Shown piece after piece: positions 56,770-64,000 of a stretch of 64,000 nt of DNA; the stretch's first letter is position 1; each line of letters begins with the position of its first letter. The stretch lies in NCBI RefSeq assembly GCF_009769735.1, contig NZ_WSRO01000002.1:6026001-6090000 (forward strand). The letters are read 5' to 3'. The notes beneath the pieces were generated by a model, which was not told where the DNA came from, searched no databases, and saw nothing but the letters and a program-made list of their open reading frames with translations. The translations under genes and the position numbers were made by a program. Source of the stretch: Streptomyces sp. BA2. Lineage in GTDB: Bacteria > Actinomycetota > Actinomycetes > Streptomycetales > Streptomycetaceae.

Positions 56770-57926
56770 GCCGCTGACCGCAGGCCTGGCGCGAGGGCGA
56801 GCGTGACGGCGACGGACGCCATGGCAAGCACGGCCATGGCGGCCGGAGCCGACGTCAGCTGGGCGATCGCGCCCGCGAGCGCGGCGCCCACGCCCTGCAT
56901 CGTGAGCATCCCGGAGGTGTGCAGGCCAAGGGCGTGCCCGCTCAGCTCGTCCGGCGTCAGGGCCATCAGCTGCTCCTGAAGCAGCAGGCTCGCCGAGAAC
57001 CCGACCGAGGCGAGCGTCACCGCCGCGAGCGCGAGGGGCAGCTCCGGCCGCAGCGCGAAGACGAGATACGGCACGGCGAGCAGCAGCCGCAGCGGCGCCC
57101 CGAGCCGCTCCCGCCACCGGCGCGACAGGAACCGCCCGGCCAGCACGTCCCCCGCGAGCATCCCGAACGCGGCGAAGGCGAACAGGAGCCCCGCGTGTCC
57201 GGGGTCGAACGGCACGTAGAGCGACTCGCAGCCCACGATCAGGCCGTTGGGCACCCACAGCGCGAGATAGACCGAGCGGCGCGGCCCGGACGCCCACAGC
57301 ACCGCGTTCGTGCGCCAGGTCGCGCCGATCGAGGGGCGTCCGCCGGTGCGCGGCGCCCTGCGGGTGAGACCGAGGCGCGCGGCGACCGCGGCGGCCAGAT
57401 AGAGCGCGGCGCCGGCGAGCAGCGTGCCGCGCGGCGAGAACACCGCGACCAGGGCCCCGCCGAGCGCGTAGCCGCAGATCTGCATGGTGCCGTTCGACAT
57501 GTTGATCACTGAGCGGCCGAGGAGGTAACCCTCCCTGGAGAGGATCTCGTTGAGCAGCCCGTAGCGCACGCCACCGCCGAGCGCGGCCAGGCTCCCGAGC
57601 ACCAGGAGCAGTGCGAAGGCGGCCCACAGCGGCAGGCCGGGGACGGCCTGGGCCGCGGTGGCCAGGGCGAAGAACAGCGCGAGGCCCGCCATGGCGCCGC
57701 GCGGCGGCAGCCGGTCGGCCGCCGACAGCAGACAGGCGGCGCCCACGACCTGGGCGAGTGCGGGGCCGAACATGCCGAGCGAGGAGAGCAGCGGCGAGCC
57801 GGTCCTGTCGTAGATCAGCGTGCCGAGGGCCAGGCCGCTCACCGTCTGGGCCGCCGCCAGGAAAGAGGCGGTCAGGAAGAACGGGGTGAACTCCGGGGTG
57901 CGGAAGAGCTCGCGGTAGGTGCGCAT
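56682..57926 (-). CDS. Major facilitator superfamily transporter
   Basis: 414 residues with about 12 membrane helices, starting MRTYRELFRTPEFTPFFL. The segment GTLIYDRTGSPLLSSLGMF is the MFS loop 2-3-type sequence, and GDVLAGRFLSRRWRERLG the corresponding mid-protein loop. Function unknown (efflux-type, MFS_1/EntS-like). The last about 28 residues are polar (SAAQASRSTAAATRSSDAVSA onward) and are encoded antisense to the 3' end of dapC. The start ATG 57926 lacks a good ribosome site. Divergent from a winged-helix regulator with a palindrome in the 82-base gap. Confidence 0.85.
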   Translation of the reverse strand: MRTYRELFRTPEFTPFFLTASFLAAAQTVSGLALGTLIYDRTGSPLLSSLGMFGPALAQVVGAACLLSAADRLPPRGAMAGLALFFALATAAQAVPGLPLWAAFALLLVLGSLAALGGGVRYGLLNEILSREGYLLGRSVINMSNGTMQICGYALGGALVAVFSPRGTLLAGAALYLAAAVAARLGLTRRAPRTGGRPSIGATWRTNAVLWASGPRRSVYLALWVPNGLIVGCESLYVPFDPGHAGLLFAFAAFGMLAGDVLAGRFLSRRWRERLGAPLRLLLAVPYLVFALRPELPLALAAVTLASVGFSASLLLQEQLMALTPDELSGHALGLHTSGMLTMQGVGAALAGAIAQLTSAPAAMAVLAMASVAVTLALAPGLRSAAQASRSTAAATRSSDAVSATRTKRSPAGP

Positions 57927-57966
57927 GCGGGGGAGTCTTCGGGGGCTTCGCGCACGGGAGTTAATG

Positions 57967-57984
57967 TTTCGCGCGGTGGCGAAA
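57967..57984. promoter_or_regulatory. Operator candidate TTTCGC-N6-GCGAAA between MFS and winged-helix genes
   Basis: TTTCGC (57967-57972) and GCGAAA (57979-57984) form a perfect 6-bp inverted repeat around six bases, an 18-base footprint typical of ArsR-type regulators. It sits next to an AT-rich ATTAA stretch (57961-57966) that could be the -10 of the MFS promoter, so binding would repress the transporter. Confidence 0.5.
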
Positions 57985-58008
57985 GGTGCGCGGGGGCGGG
58001 GCGGTGGC

Positions 58009-58989
58009 ATGGGCTGGTGGCAGGTCAACGCGGACACCCTCGCGGGCAGCCGCTTCGTCGTCTCGCCGCTGGCCGAGGCGACCGCGAGCCTCTTCTCCCT
58101 GGAGCGGCGCACGGCCACGCACCCGGGGGAGCGAGGCTGGCTCGACGCCCATCTGGCGGCCTACCGCGAGCGACTGGCCGCCGAGCCCGGCCTCGCGGCG
58201 CTGGTGCGGGCCGCTCTCGGCGAGCGGACCCGCTGGATCGCGGACTTCCTCACGCCGACGCCCACGGGCGAGGGTGACGCCTCCTTCGCCGAGGAGCTGG
58301 CGCGGATCCGCGACACCTCCGACGCGACCGCACGCGCCCACCTGACGGTGTCCTACGGCGGCCCGCTTCCCCCGGCACTCCTGCGCCCCGGACTGCCGGA
58401 GCTGCTCGCCGACCTCCTGGAGTGGGTGTGGACGCGGACGGTGCTGCCGAGGTGGCCCCGTGTCCGTACGGTCATCGAGGCCGATGTCGTGGCGCGCACC
58501 GCCCAGTTGAGCCAGGGCGGCTGGGCCGAGGCGCTGAACGGCATGCGGCCGGGGATGCGCTGGCTGGGGGAGAGCAGGCTCCAGATCAACACCCACGAGC
58601 ACCCGCCGCGCGAGACCTCCGGGGCGCGCCTCCTCTTCGTGCCGGTGACGCCCCGGCAGGGCTGGGTGTCGTGGGACGCGGCGGACCGTTACGCGGTGGT
58701 GTACCCGTGCTCGGGGGTGCTCGCGGACGCGGACCGGGCGACGGCGGTGCCCGAGCCGCTCGGCAGGCTCCTGGGTCCCGCGCGGGCGGGCGTCCTCGTG
58801 CTCCTCGCGACGCCGATGAGCACCTCGCAGCTGGTGACGCTGACAGGGCAGGGGCTCGGCTCGGTGGGCCGCCATCTGAGGGTGTTGCTGGACGCGGGCC
58901 TCGTGCGAAGGCGGCGTACGGGGCGGGCGGTGCTGTATTTCCGTACGGCGGCGGGCGAGGTGCTCGTCGAGGCGCAGAGGGACGGGTGA
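58009..58989 (+). CDS. ArsR-like winged-helix transcriptional regulator
   Basis: 326 residues from ATG 58009 (MGWWQVNADTLAGSRFVVSPLAE). The C-terminal about 75 residues hold the winged helix: TPMSTSQLVTLTGQGLGSVGRHLRVLLDAGLVRRRRTGRAVLYFR. The large N-terminal part (about 1-240) is the DUF5937-like helical domain typical of Streptomyces ArsR proteins of this size. An upstream in-frame ATG at 57964 would add 15 residues and overlap the palindrome. Divergent from the MFS gene, which it probably controls, likely with autoregulation via the shared palindrome. Confidence 0.85.
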   Translation: MGWWQVNADTLAGSRFVVSPLAEATASLFSLERRTATHPGERGWLDAHLAAYRERLAAEPGLAALVRAALGERTRWIADFLTPTPTGEGDASFAEELARIRDTSDATARAHLTVSYGGPLPPALLRPGLPELLADLLEWVWTRTVLPRWPRVRTVIEADVVARTAQLSQGGWAEALNGMRPGMRWLGESRLQINTHEHPPRETSGARLLFVPVTPRQGWVSWDAADRYAVVYPCSGVLADADRATAVPEPLGRLLGPARAGVLVLLATPMSTSQLVTLTGQGLGSVGRHLRVLLDAGLVRRRRTGRAVLYFRTAAGEVLVEAQRDG

Positions 58990-59040
58990 GGCGTGCGGGC
59001 GGCCGGCACGGACGGGTGAGGTCTGAGGCGGCCGACGCGA

Positions 59041-59073
59041 AGAGGGCCCGGAGCCAGTGGCTCCGGGCCCTCT
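59041..59073. terminator. Bidirectional terminator
   Basis: AGAGGGCCCGGAGCC (59041-59055), AGT loop, GGCTCCGGGCCCTCT (59059-59073): perfect 15-bp stem between two convergent genes. Confidence 0.88.
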
Positions 59074-59087
59074 CGGGTGCGCGGCTG

Positions 59088-59558
59088 TCAGCCGAGCGGC
59101 AGGCTCTTGACCGGCAGCTGGTCGGTGGGCAGTCCGCCCTTGGTGACCGCGTCCGTCGGCAGGCCCTCGCCGACGGCGTCGGTCGGCAGGCCGCCCTCGG
59201 TGGCCGTGCCCGCGGTGTCGCCGACCACGTCACCGGCGCTGCCCGCGAGGTCACCCGCGGCCTTCTGCGCGACGGGGGTGGTGGTCTTGGCGCCCGATCC
59301 GACGACCTTGCCCGCGGCCGGGACGCCCTTCTTCACGGCCTTGCTGCCGGTCTCACCCGCGAGACCGGTGGTGTTCTGAGCCGCGCTGTCGACGGTGTTG
59401 CCCAGACCGGCACCGTCCACGGCGGTCACACCGCCCAGGTCGGGGGTGGCCGGAAGCTCGGCGGCGCTTGCGGAGCCGGCCGCACCGACCACGGGAGCCG
59501 CCCCCGCTGCGATGAGCAGCGCGGCGCGGGCGATCCGGCGGGTCAGGGGGAGGGACAT
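59088..59558 (-). CDS. Secreted repeat protein of unknown function
   Basis: 156 residues. Sec signal peptide (about 1-33, RRIARAALLIAAGAAPVVGAAGSASA). The mature chain is Gly/Ala/Thr-rich with no cysteine, including KVVGSGAKTTTPVAQKAAGDLAGSAGDVVG and, near the end, three GLPTD units (EGGLPTDAVGEGLPTDAV, then KGGLPTDQLP). AAGGAGC lies six bases before the ATG. Similar small exported proteins are common in Streptomyces, with no known function. Confidence 0.8.
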   Translation of the reverse strand: MSLPLTRRIARAALLIAAGAAPVVGAAGSASAAELPATPDLGGVTAVDGAGLGNTVDSAAQNTTGLAGETGSKAVKKGVPAAGKVVGSGAKTTTPVAQKAAGDLAGSAGDVVGDTAGTATEGGLPTDAVGEGLPTDAVTKGGLPTDQLPVKSLPLG

Positions 59559-59861
59559 GATGCTCCTTCAGACGGGAGAGAACGTGGGTGTGTCCGGCCG
59601 AATGGGCTCCGGCGCTTGGACGCAGTGACTACCGCTCGAAGCCCTCGAAGGTTGCGGTGGCTCAACGTAAAGAATTGGCAATGCATCGCATAATCGGCTG
59701 TGGATAAAAACGGGCAAAAGGATCAGCCGGTGGGAGGGTGCTGAATCGTCAATGCCCTGTGTTCGCAAGGGGTCGGGCGGGTGTGGGAAGCGGCGCGCGA
59801 AAGTCTGGGCGGTGCATCGCCCGTGCGTGATCAGCGTTACTCGATCGGGTGACTCGCCGTA
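59559..59861. other. 303-base intergenic region with an AT-rich patch
   Basis: No gene is supported. The segment 59664-59730 is unusually AT-rich for this genome (AACGTAAAGAATTGGCAATG and GGATAAAAACGG-type sequence) and probably holds the promoter of the minus-strand secreted protein gene. Confidence 0.55.
59699..59707 (-). other. Perfect E. coli-type DnaA box
   Basis: TGTGGATAA reads TTATCCACA on the minus strand, the consensus DnaA box. It is isolated; no second box or origin-like array is seen nearby. Confidence 0.35.
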
Positions 59862-60794
59862 CTACTGCCCAATGACAATTCGGACCTCGCCCGCGCCGGT
59901 TCCGGCGTCGGTGCGCTGACCATCTGTGTCTGTTGCGGACGCCTTGCCCGGCTTGCGCCATTCCTTCTCGGACTGCGCGGCGCTCCACTCCCGGCCGCCG
60001 TACGAGACGCGCTCGATGCCGAGCGTGGACGCCTGGGCGACCGCCCAGTGCGCGAGCTCCCAGCCCCGCTTCCCGGCCCCGCCCTCCGCGCCTCCCGCCG
60101 TGGCGTTCACCGGCACGGTGACCGTGCCGCCGCTGCCGCCCTCCGGCGCCACGTCGCGGCCGAAGTCCCGGACCAGGGCGGCCCGCACCTTCGCCGGGTC
60201 GCCCGGCTCGTCGGCCGTGCGGCCCTCGCAGGTGAGGGTGGCGGGCGCGCGGCCCGTCAGCGCGGCGGCGAGCAGCGCGGCGTCCGGCTCGTGCTTCGCG
60301 TACGCCTGCGGATAGCCGCTGCGCTGCACGCGCTGCGCGGCGACGGTCAGGGGCAGCCGTGAATAGCCGGGGACGTCCTTGAGATGGGCGTAGAAACGCG
60401 CCGCCGAGTACGCCGGGTCCATGATCTGCTTCTCGTTGCCCCAGCCCTGCGAGGGCCGCTGCTGGAAGAGGCCGAGCGAGTCCCGGTCGCCATGGCTGAT
60501 GTTGCGCAGACCCGACTCCTGGAGGGCCGTCGCCAGGGCGATGGTGACCGCGCGCTCCGGCATGCCGCGCGAGGTGCCCACGGCGGCGACCGTCGCCGCG
60601 TTCTGCGCCTGCTCCGCGCCGAATTCGTAACTCGCGCCGTCGCCGTTGCCCGAGACGACCCGGCAGCGCGGATCGGCCTTGCCCCCGAAGACGTACTGCA
60701 CGACCACATAGCCCACGAGGGCGAGCAGGACCGCGACGGCGGCCCCGATACGAAGGAGGCGGCCGCGCCGGACGGGGGTGGGGGGCTCAGGCAC
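59862..60794 (-). CDS. Membrane-anchored lysozyme-like protein
   Basis: 310 residues from GTG 60794. Cytoplasmic tail with RRGRLLR, one membrane helix (about 16-35, AAVAVLLALVGYVVVQYVF), then an outside domain. The motif ALATALQESGLRNISHGDRDSLGLFQQRPSQGWG (catalytic-type Glu then GLFQQRP) is that of lysozyme-like/transglycosylase-like proteins in actinobacteria. Expected to act on peptidoglycan outside the membrane, but the second half is unassigned. A TACCTT box lies six bases before the GTG (leaderless). Divergent from dapE. Confidence 0.82.
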   Translation of the reverse strand: MPEPPTPVRRGRLLRIGAAVAVLLALVGYVVVQYVFGGKADPRCRVVSGNGDGASYEFGAEQAQNAATVAAVGTSRGMPERAVTIALATALQESGLRNISHGDRDSLGLFQQRPSQGWGNEKQIMDPAYSAARFYAHLKDVPGYSRLPLTVAAQRVQRSGYPQAYAKHEPDAALLAAALTGRAPATLTCEGRTADEPGDPAKVRAALVRDFGRDVAPEGGSGGTVTVPVNATAGGAEGGAGKRGWELAHWAVAQASTLGIERVSYGGREWSAAQSEKEWRKPGKASATDTDGQRTDAGTGAGEVRIVIGQ

Positions 60795-60800
60795 GCGACC

Positions 60801-60806
60801 AAGGTA
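60801..60806 (-). promoter_or_regulatory. -10 box for leaderless lysozyme-like gene
   Basis: TACCTT on the minus strand, six bases before GTG 60794. Confidence 0.4.
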
Positions 60807-60843
60807 CTGGAGGCCACCGACAAGGCCGCGCGCCGAGGGGCGT

Positions 60844-60849
60844 TAGGGT
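60844..60849 (+). promoter_or_regulatory. -10 box for leaderless dapE
   Basis: TAGGGT, seven bases before the ATG at 60857, without a ribosome site. Confidence 0.4.
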
Positions 60850-60856
60850 CGAAGCC

Positions 60857-61948
60857 ATGGCCCAGACCTCACACGACGCCTCGCTCGACCTCACGCTCGA
60901 CGCTGCCGCCCTCACCGCCCAGCTGGTCGACTTCCCGTCGCCGAGCGGCGAGGAGAAAGCCCTCGCTGACGCGATCGAGACGGCCCTGCGCCGCCTGCCG
61001 CACCTCACGGTCGACCGGCACGGCAACAACGTGGTGGCCCGCACGAATCTGGGCCGGGCCGAGCGCGTGATCCTCGCCGGGCACATCGACACGGTCCCGA
61101 TCGCGGACAACGTCCCGTCCCGCCTCGACGAGGACGGCGTCCTGTGGGGCTGCGGCACCTGCGACATGAAGTCGGGCGTCGCGATCCAGCTGCGCATCGC
61201 GCAGACCGTGACCGAGCCGAACCGCGACCTCACCTTCGTCTTCTACGACAACGAAGAGGTCGCCGCACACCTGAACGGCCTCGGCCATGTCGCCGATGCC
61301 CACCCCGACTGGCTCGCCGGGGACTTCGCGATCCTCCTGGAGCCGACGGACAACCAGGTCGAGGGCGGCTGCCAGGGCACGCTGCGCGTCCACCTGAAGA
61401 CGAAGGGCACGCGTGCGCACTCCGCGCGCGCGTGGATGGGCTCGAACGCCATCCACAAGGCAGCGCCGATCCTGGCCAAGCTCGCCGCGTACGAGCCGCG
61501 CAAGCCGGTGGTCGACGGCCTGCGGTACCACGAGGGCCTCAACGCCGTAGGCGTCGAGGGCGGCGTCGCCACCAATGTCATCCCCGACGAGTGCACCGTC
61601 GTCGTCAACTTCCGCTACGCGCCCGACCGCACCGAGGACGAGGCGCTCGCCTTCGTGCGCGACTACTTCGCCGACTGCGGGATCGACGAGTTCGTCGTCG
61701 ACGACCACACGGGCGGGGCGCGCCCCGGCCTCGACCACCCGGCCGCCACGGCCTTCATGGCGGCGGTCGGCGGCGAGGCGCTGCCCAAGTTCGGCTGGAC
61801 GGACGTCTCCCGCTTCAGCGCGCTCGGCGTGCCCGCCGTGAACTACAGCCCGGGGAACCCGCTGCTCGCCCACAAGATCGACGAGCGCGTGAAGGCCTCG
61901 CTGATCCCGGAGGCCGAGAAGCGGCTGAGCGCCTGGCTGACATCCTGA
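60857..61948 (+). CDS. dapE: Succinyl-diaminopimelate desuccinylase DapE
   Basis: 363 residues, M20 metallopeptidase. Zinc ligands: His in LAGHIDTVP, Asp in CGTCDMKSG, Glu in VFYDNEEVAA, Glu in LLEPTDNQ and His near the end (AHKIDERV). The lid/dimerisation domain lies at about 175-290 (GTLRVHLKTKGTRAHSARAW, KPVVDGLRYHEGLNAVG). It hydrolyses N-succinyl-L,L-DAP to L,L-DAP and succinate, the step after DapC. It starts at ATG 60857. Confidence 0.95.
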   Translation: MAQTSHDASLDLTLDAAALTAQLVDFPSPSGEEKALADAIETALRRLPHLTVDRHGNNVVARTNLGRAERVILAGHIDTVPIADNVPSRLDEDGVLWGCGTCDMKSGVAIQLRIAQTVTEPNRDLTFVFYDNEEVAAHLNGLGHVADAHPDWLAGDFAILLEPTDNQVEGGCQGTLRVHLKTKGTRAHSARAWMGSNAIHKAAPILAKLAAYEPRKPVVDGLRYHEGLNAVGVEGGVATNVIPDECTVVVNFRYAPDRTEDEALAFVRDYFADCGIDEFVVDDHTGGARPGLDHPAATAFMAAVGGEALPKFGWTDVSRFSALGVPAVNYSPGNPLLAHKIDERVKASLIPEAEKRLSAWLTS

Positions 61949-62036
61949 TTTCCCATAAGGATCCGTCGCCCGTAACGCCCGTAGACCTACGCTGAAGCAG
62001 CACGTCGAGCAAGACCGTCAGCGGAAGGGGACGTTC

Positions 62037-62792
62037 ATGGGTAGTCCAGAAGGACAGGACCCGCCGGAGGAGCAGCACCTGGGGCCCGTGGTGCGGCGGC
62101 GTGAGCAGATCACCCCCGGCACGACGGACCAGCGGCTCCTCGACACCGGCGCCGAGGGCGAGTCGGAGTGGGTGCACACCGACCCCTGGCGGGTCATGCG
62201 CATCCAGTCGGAGTTCGTGGAAGGCTTCGGCGCGCTCGCCGAACTCCCCAGCGCCATCAGCGTCTTCGGCTCGGCCCGCACGCCGCCGGGCTCGCCCGAG
62301 TACGAGGCGGGCGTCCGCATCGGCAAGGCCCTGGTCGACGCGGGCTTCGCCGTGATCACCGGGGGCGGCCCCGGCGCCATGGAGGCGGCCAACAGGGGCG
62401 CGCGCGAGGCCAGGGGAGTCTCCGTGGGCCTCGGCATCGAGCTGCCCTTCGAGCAGGGCCTGAACGAGCACGTCGACATCGGCGTGAACTTCCGCTACTT
62501 CTTCGTACGGAAGACCATGTTCGTGAAGTACGCGCAGGGCTTCGTGGTCCTGCCCGGCGGCCTCGGCACCCTGGACGAGCTCTTCGAGGCCCTCACCCTC
62601 GTCCAGACCCGCAAGGTGACCCGCTTCCCGATCGTCCTCTTCGGCTCGGCGTACTGGGGCGGACTCGTCGACTGGCTGCGCGACACGGTGGTGGCCGGCG
62701 GGAAGGCGTCGGAGCACGATCTGCACCTCTTCCACATCACGGACGACGTGGACGAGGCGGTCACCCTGGTGACCAAGGAAGTCGGCCGCTAG
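62037..62792 (+). CDS. LOG-family protein (TIGR00730, cytokinin riboside phosphoribohydrolase-like)
   Basis: 251 residues. LOG signature motifs GGGPGAMEAANRGA (phosphate loop) and VLPGGLGTLDELFEAL. An N-terminal tail of about 45 residues precedes the fold. Members hydrolyse nucleoside 5'-monophosphates such as AMP to free base and ribose 5-phosphate; some make cytokinins. GGAAGGGG lies upstream of the ATG. In mycobacteria a homologue sits in the same dapE-folP2 neighbourhood, from memory. A terminator separates it from the convergent folP2. Confidence 0.92.
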   Translation: MGSPEGQDPPEEQHLGPVVRRREQITPGTTDQRLLDTGAEGESEWVHTDPWRVMRIQSEFVEGFGALAELPSAISVFGSARTPPGSPEYEAGVRIGKALVDAGFAVITGGGPGAMEAANRGAREARGVSVGLGIELPFEQGLNEHVDIGVNFRYFFVRKTMFVKYAQGFVVLPGGLGTLDELFEALTLVQTRKVTRFPIVLFGSAYWGGLVDWLRDTVVAGGKASEHDLHLFHITDDVDEAVTLVTKEVGR

Positions 62793-62799
62793 GCCCTGG

Positions 62800-62828
62800 C
62801 CGGGCGGGCTTCCGGTCCGCCCGCCCGG
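62800..62828. terminator. Bidirectional terminator between LOG gene and folP2
   Basis: CCGGGCGGGC (62800-62809) pairs perfectly with GCCCGCCCGG (62819-62828), nine-base loop, in a 51-base convergent gap. Confidence 0.75.
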
Positions 62829-62843
62829 TGGTCGTTCCCGCTC

Positions 62844-63704
62844 CTACGCCAGCCCCCGCCGAGCCACGGCCGGGGCCCGGTGGCCTGCGATGGTGGCGAC
62901 CATGTCGAGGACCTGCCGGGTCTCCGCGACCTCGTGCACCCGGTACACCTGCGCGCCCAGCCACGCCGAGACCGCGGTCGTGGCCAGCGTCCCCACCACG
63001 CGCTCCTTGACCGGCTTGTCGAGCGTCTCGCCGACGAAGTCCTTGTTGGACAGGGACACAAGCACGGGCCAGCCGGTCTCCACCATCTCCCCGAGCCGCC
63101 GCGTCGCCTCCAGCGAATGCCGCGTGTTCTTCCCGAAGTCGTGCCCCGGATCGATCATCACGGACTCACGCGGCACCCCGAGCGCGACCGCGCGCTCGGC
63201 CAGGCCGAGGGTGACCGAGAGGATGTCCGCCATGACGTCCTCGTACGTCAGCCGATGGGGGCGGGTCCGCGGCTCGGCGCCACCGGCGTGCGTGCACACC
63301 AGGCCCGCGCCGTAGCGCGCCGCCACCTCCGCGAGCCGGGGATCGACCCCGCCCCACGCGTCGTTCAGGAGGTCGGCGCCGGCCTCGCAGACCGCCTCGC
63401 CGACCTCGTGCCTCCACGTGTCAACGCTGATGACGACATCGGGGAACCGCTTGCGCACATCGGCGACGAAACCGACCGTCCGCCGCGCCTCCTCCTCGGC
63501 CGTCACCTCATCGCCCGGACCGGCCTTGACCCCACCGATGTCGATGATGGCAGCGCCCTCCGACACCGCCTGCTCCACGCGTGCGAGCGCGGGCTCGTCG
63601 CGGAACGTGGCGCCCTGGTCGTAGAAGGAGTCAGGGGTCCGGTTCACGATCGCCATGATCACCGGCTCGTGCGCGTCGAATTCACGCCTGCCAAGCCTGA
63701 GCAT
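62844..63704 (-). CDS. folP2: Dihydropteroate synthase homologue, FolP2-type
   Basis: 286 residues, TIM-barrel DHPS fold. The pyrophosphate/pterin region is altered: MAIVNRTPDSFYDQG instead of the usual GVLNVTPDSFSDGG, and IDIGGVKAGPGDEV instead of DIGGESTRPG. The remainder (SVDTWRHEVGEAVCEAGADLLND, MIDPGHDFGKN, SNKDFVGETL) is DHPS-like. These are the features of actinobacterial FolP2, whose mycobacterial member (M. leprae) was reported not to replace a true DHPS, so folate synthesis activity is doubtful. A divergent inverted repeat lies upstream. Confidence 0.88.
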   Translation of the reverse strand: MLRLGRREFDAHEPVIMAIVNRTPDSFYDQGATFRDEPALARVEQAVSEGAAIIDIGGVKAGPGDEVTAEEEARRTVGFVADVRKRFPDVVISVDTWRHEVGEAVCEAGADLLNDAWGGVDPRLAEVAARYGAGLVCTHAGGAEPRTRPHRLTYEDVMADILSVTLGLAERAVALGVPRESVMIDPGHDFGKNTRHSLEATRRLGEMVETGWPVLVSLSNKDFVGETLDKPVKERVVGTLATTAVSAWLGAQVYRVHEVAETRQVLDMVATIAGHRAPAVARRGLA

Positions 63705-63754
63705 CCCCTGTGAGCCTCCTTCGTCGGTGCCGTGGTCCGGCCGCCTGCGACCTT

Positions 63755-63794
63755 AACTGTCACAGGCGCATGGCACGATCGGACTCTGACAGTT
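63755..63794. promoter_or_regulatory. Inverted repeat AACTGTCA-N24-TGACAGTT between folP2 and DivIVA-domain gene
   Basis: AACTGTCA (63755-63762) and TGACAGTT (63787-63794) are perfect complements 24 bases apart, midway between two divergent starts. Each half resembles an extended -35 (CTGACA), so it may be paired promoters or a two-site operator. Confidence 0.4.
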
Positions 63795-63828
63795 TCAGCA
63801 CGGCAGTCGAGCGTGGGGGCCCGAAGAG

Positions 63829-64000
63829 ATGGTCTTGTTCTTGTTCCTGGTCATCGCCCTCGTCGTGGTGGTCGGCGCGGTGACCTTGGCCGTGGTGGGC
63901 GGCGGGGAGCGCGCCGCGCTGCCCGACGTGGCGGCCGAGCGGTTCGTCGACCCGCTGCCGCCCGACCGTGCCCTGCGCCGCGCGGACGTCGAAGCACTGC
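63829..64000 (+). CDS. DivIVA-domain protein (N-terminus only; runs off window)
   Basis: 57 codons visible. MVLFLFLVIALVVVVGAVTLAVVGG is a single membrane helix, followed by a short loop and FVDPLPPDRALRRADVEAL, which is the start of a DivIVA-type coiled-coil region. In mycobacteria a membrane-anchored DivIVA-domain protein (Rv1209-type) follows folP2 and gpgS, which agrees with position, from memory. Likely involved in polar growth or envelope organisation. The rest is outside the window. Confidence 0.7.
   Translation, partial: MVLFLFLVIALVVVVGAVTLAVVGGGERAALPDVAAERFVDPLPPDRALRRADVEAL

Noticed and set aside
59699..59707. Replication origin
   Set aside because: A single DnaA box without a cluster or dnaA/dnaN neighbours cannot be an origin.

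Overview
The window is chromosomal DNA from a high-GC actinomycete, almost certainly a Streptomyces. The evidence is very high GC at third codon positions, frequent GTG/TTG starts, GGAGG-type ribosome sites, a mycothiol gene (mshB), a duplicated BldK/Opp-type oligopeptide importer, a SpoIIE-type PP2C phosphatase with its HATPase partner, and gene order (typA - peptide importers - mshB; fdxA-dapC; dapE-LOG-folP2-DivIVA) that matches actinobacterial core chromosome from memory. I see no rRNA, tRNA, CRISPR array, insertion sequence or prophage.

Layout. 1-9.1 kb: the 5' part of a threonine-synthase-like enzyme (minus strand), a secreted subtilase with P-domain, a DUF4190 membrane protein, an alpha/beta hydrolase, a GntR regulator, an NCS1 permease with a cysteine-rich tail preceded by a tiny coupled leader ORF, a SPOR-like small protein and a NUDIX hydrolase. 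9.3-15.5 kb: an anti-sigma-type HATPase, a PAS-PAS-GAF-PP2C-HATPase phosphatase, then a minus-strand TPM-PspA envelope-stress pair. 15.5-21.6 kb (minus strand): a small kinase-like protein, a Tat-exported hydrolase, and a three-gene succinate dehydrogenase resembling mycobacterial Sdh1, headed by a small coiled-coil protein.

21.9-40.6 kb: a family-5 solute-binding lipoprotein with a large charged insertion, the ribosomal GTPase TypA/BipA, and two paralogous five-gene oligopeptide ABC importers (binding lipoprotein, two permeases, two ATPases). The importers flank an ECF-type sigma factor, a co-translated membrane protein and an Uma2-family nuclease-like protein. Each importer has a strong hairpin between the lipoprotein and first permease genes, and the first also has a nested stem-loop in its 5' leader.

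41-50.9 kb: an S9 peptidase, a tiny membrane protein, mshB, a DUF6113-like membrane protein, a peptidoglycan-binding-domain protein with a 400-residue disordered N-terminus, and an overlapping ABC-2 exporter/two-component unit. 50.9-64 kb: two transglutaminase-like SirB1-family paralogues flanking a divergent DUF2000/AraC pair, a GNAT protein, fdxA-dapC (diaminopimelate synthesis), a divergent MFS/winged-helix pair with a clear palindrome, a secreted repeat protein, a lysozyme-like membrane protein, dapE, a LOG-family protein, a FolP2-type dihydropteroate synthase homologue and the start of a DivIVA-domain protein.

A recurrent architectural feature is a TANNNT box 6-7 nt before the start codon at eleven genes on both strands, implying leaderless transcripts. 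All functional statements are from reading the sequence; no database search was run.
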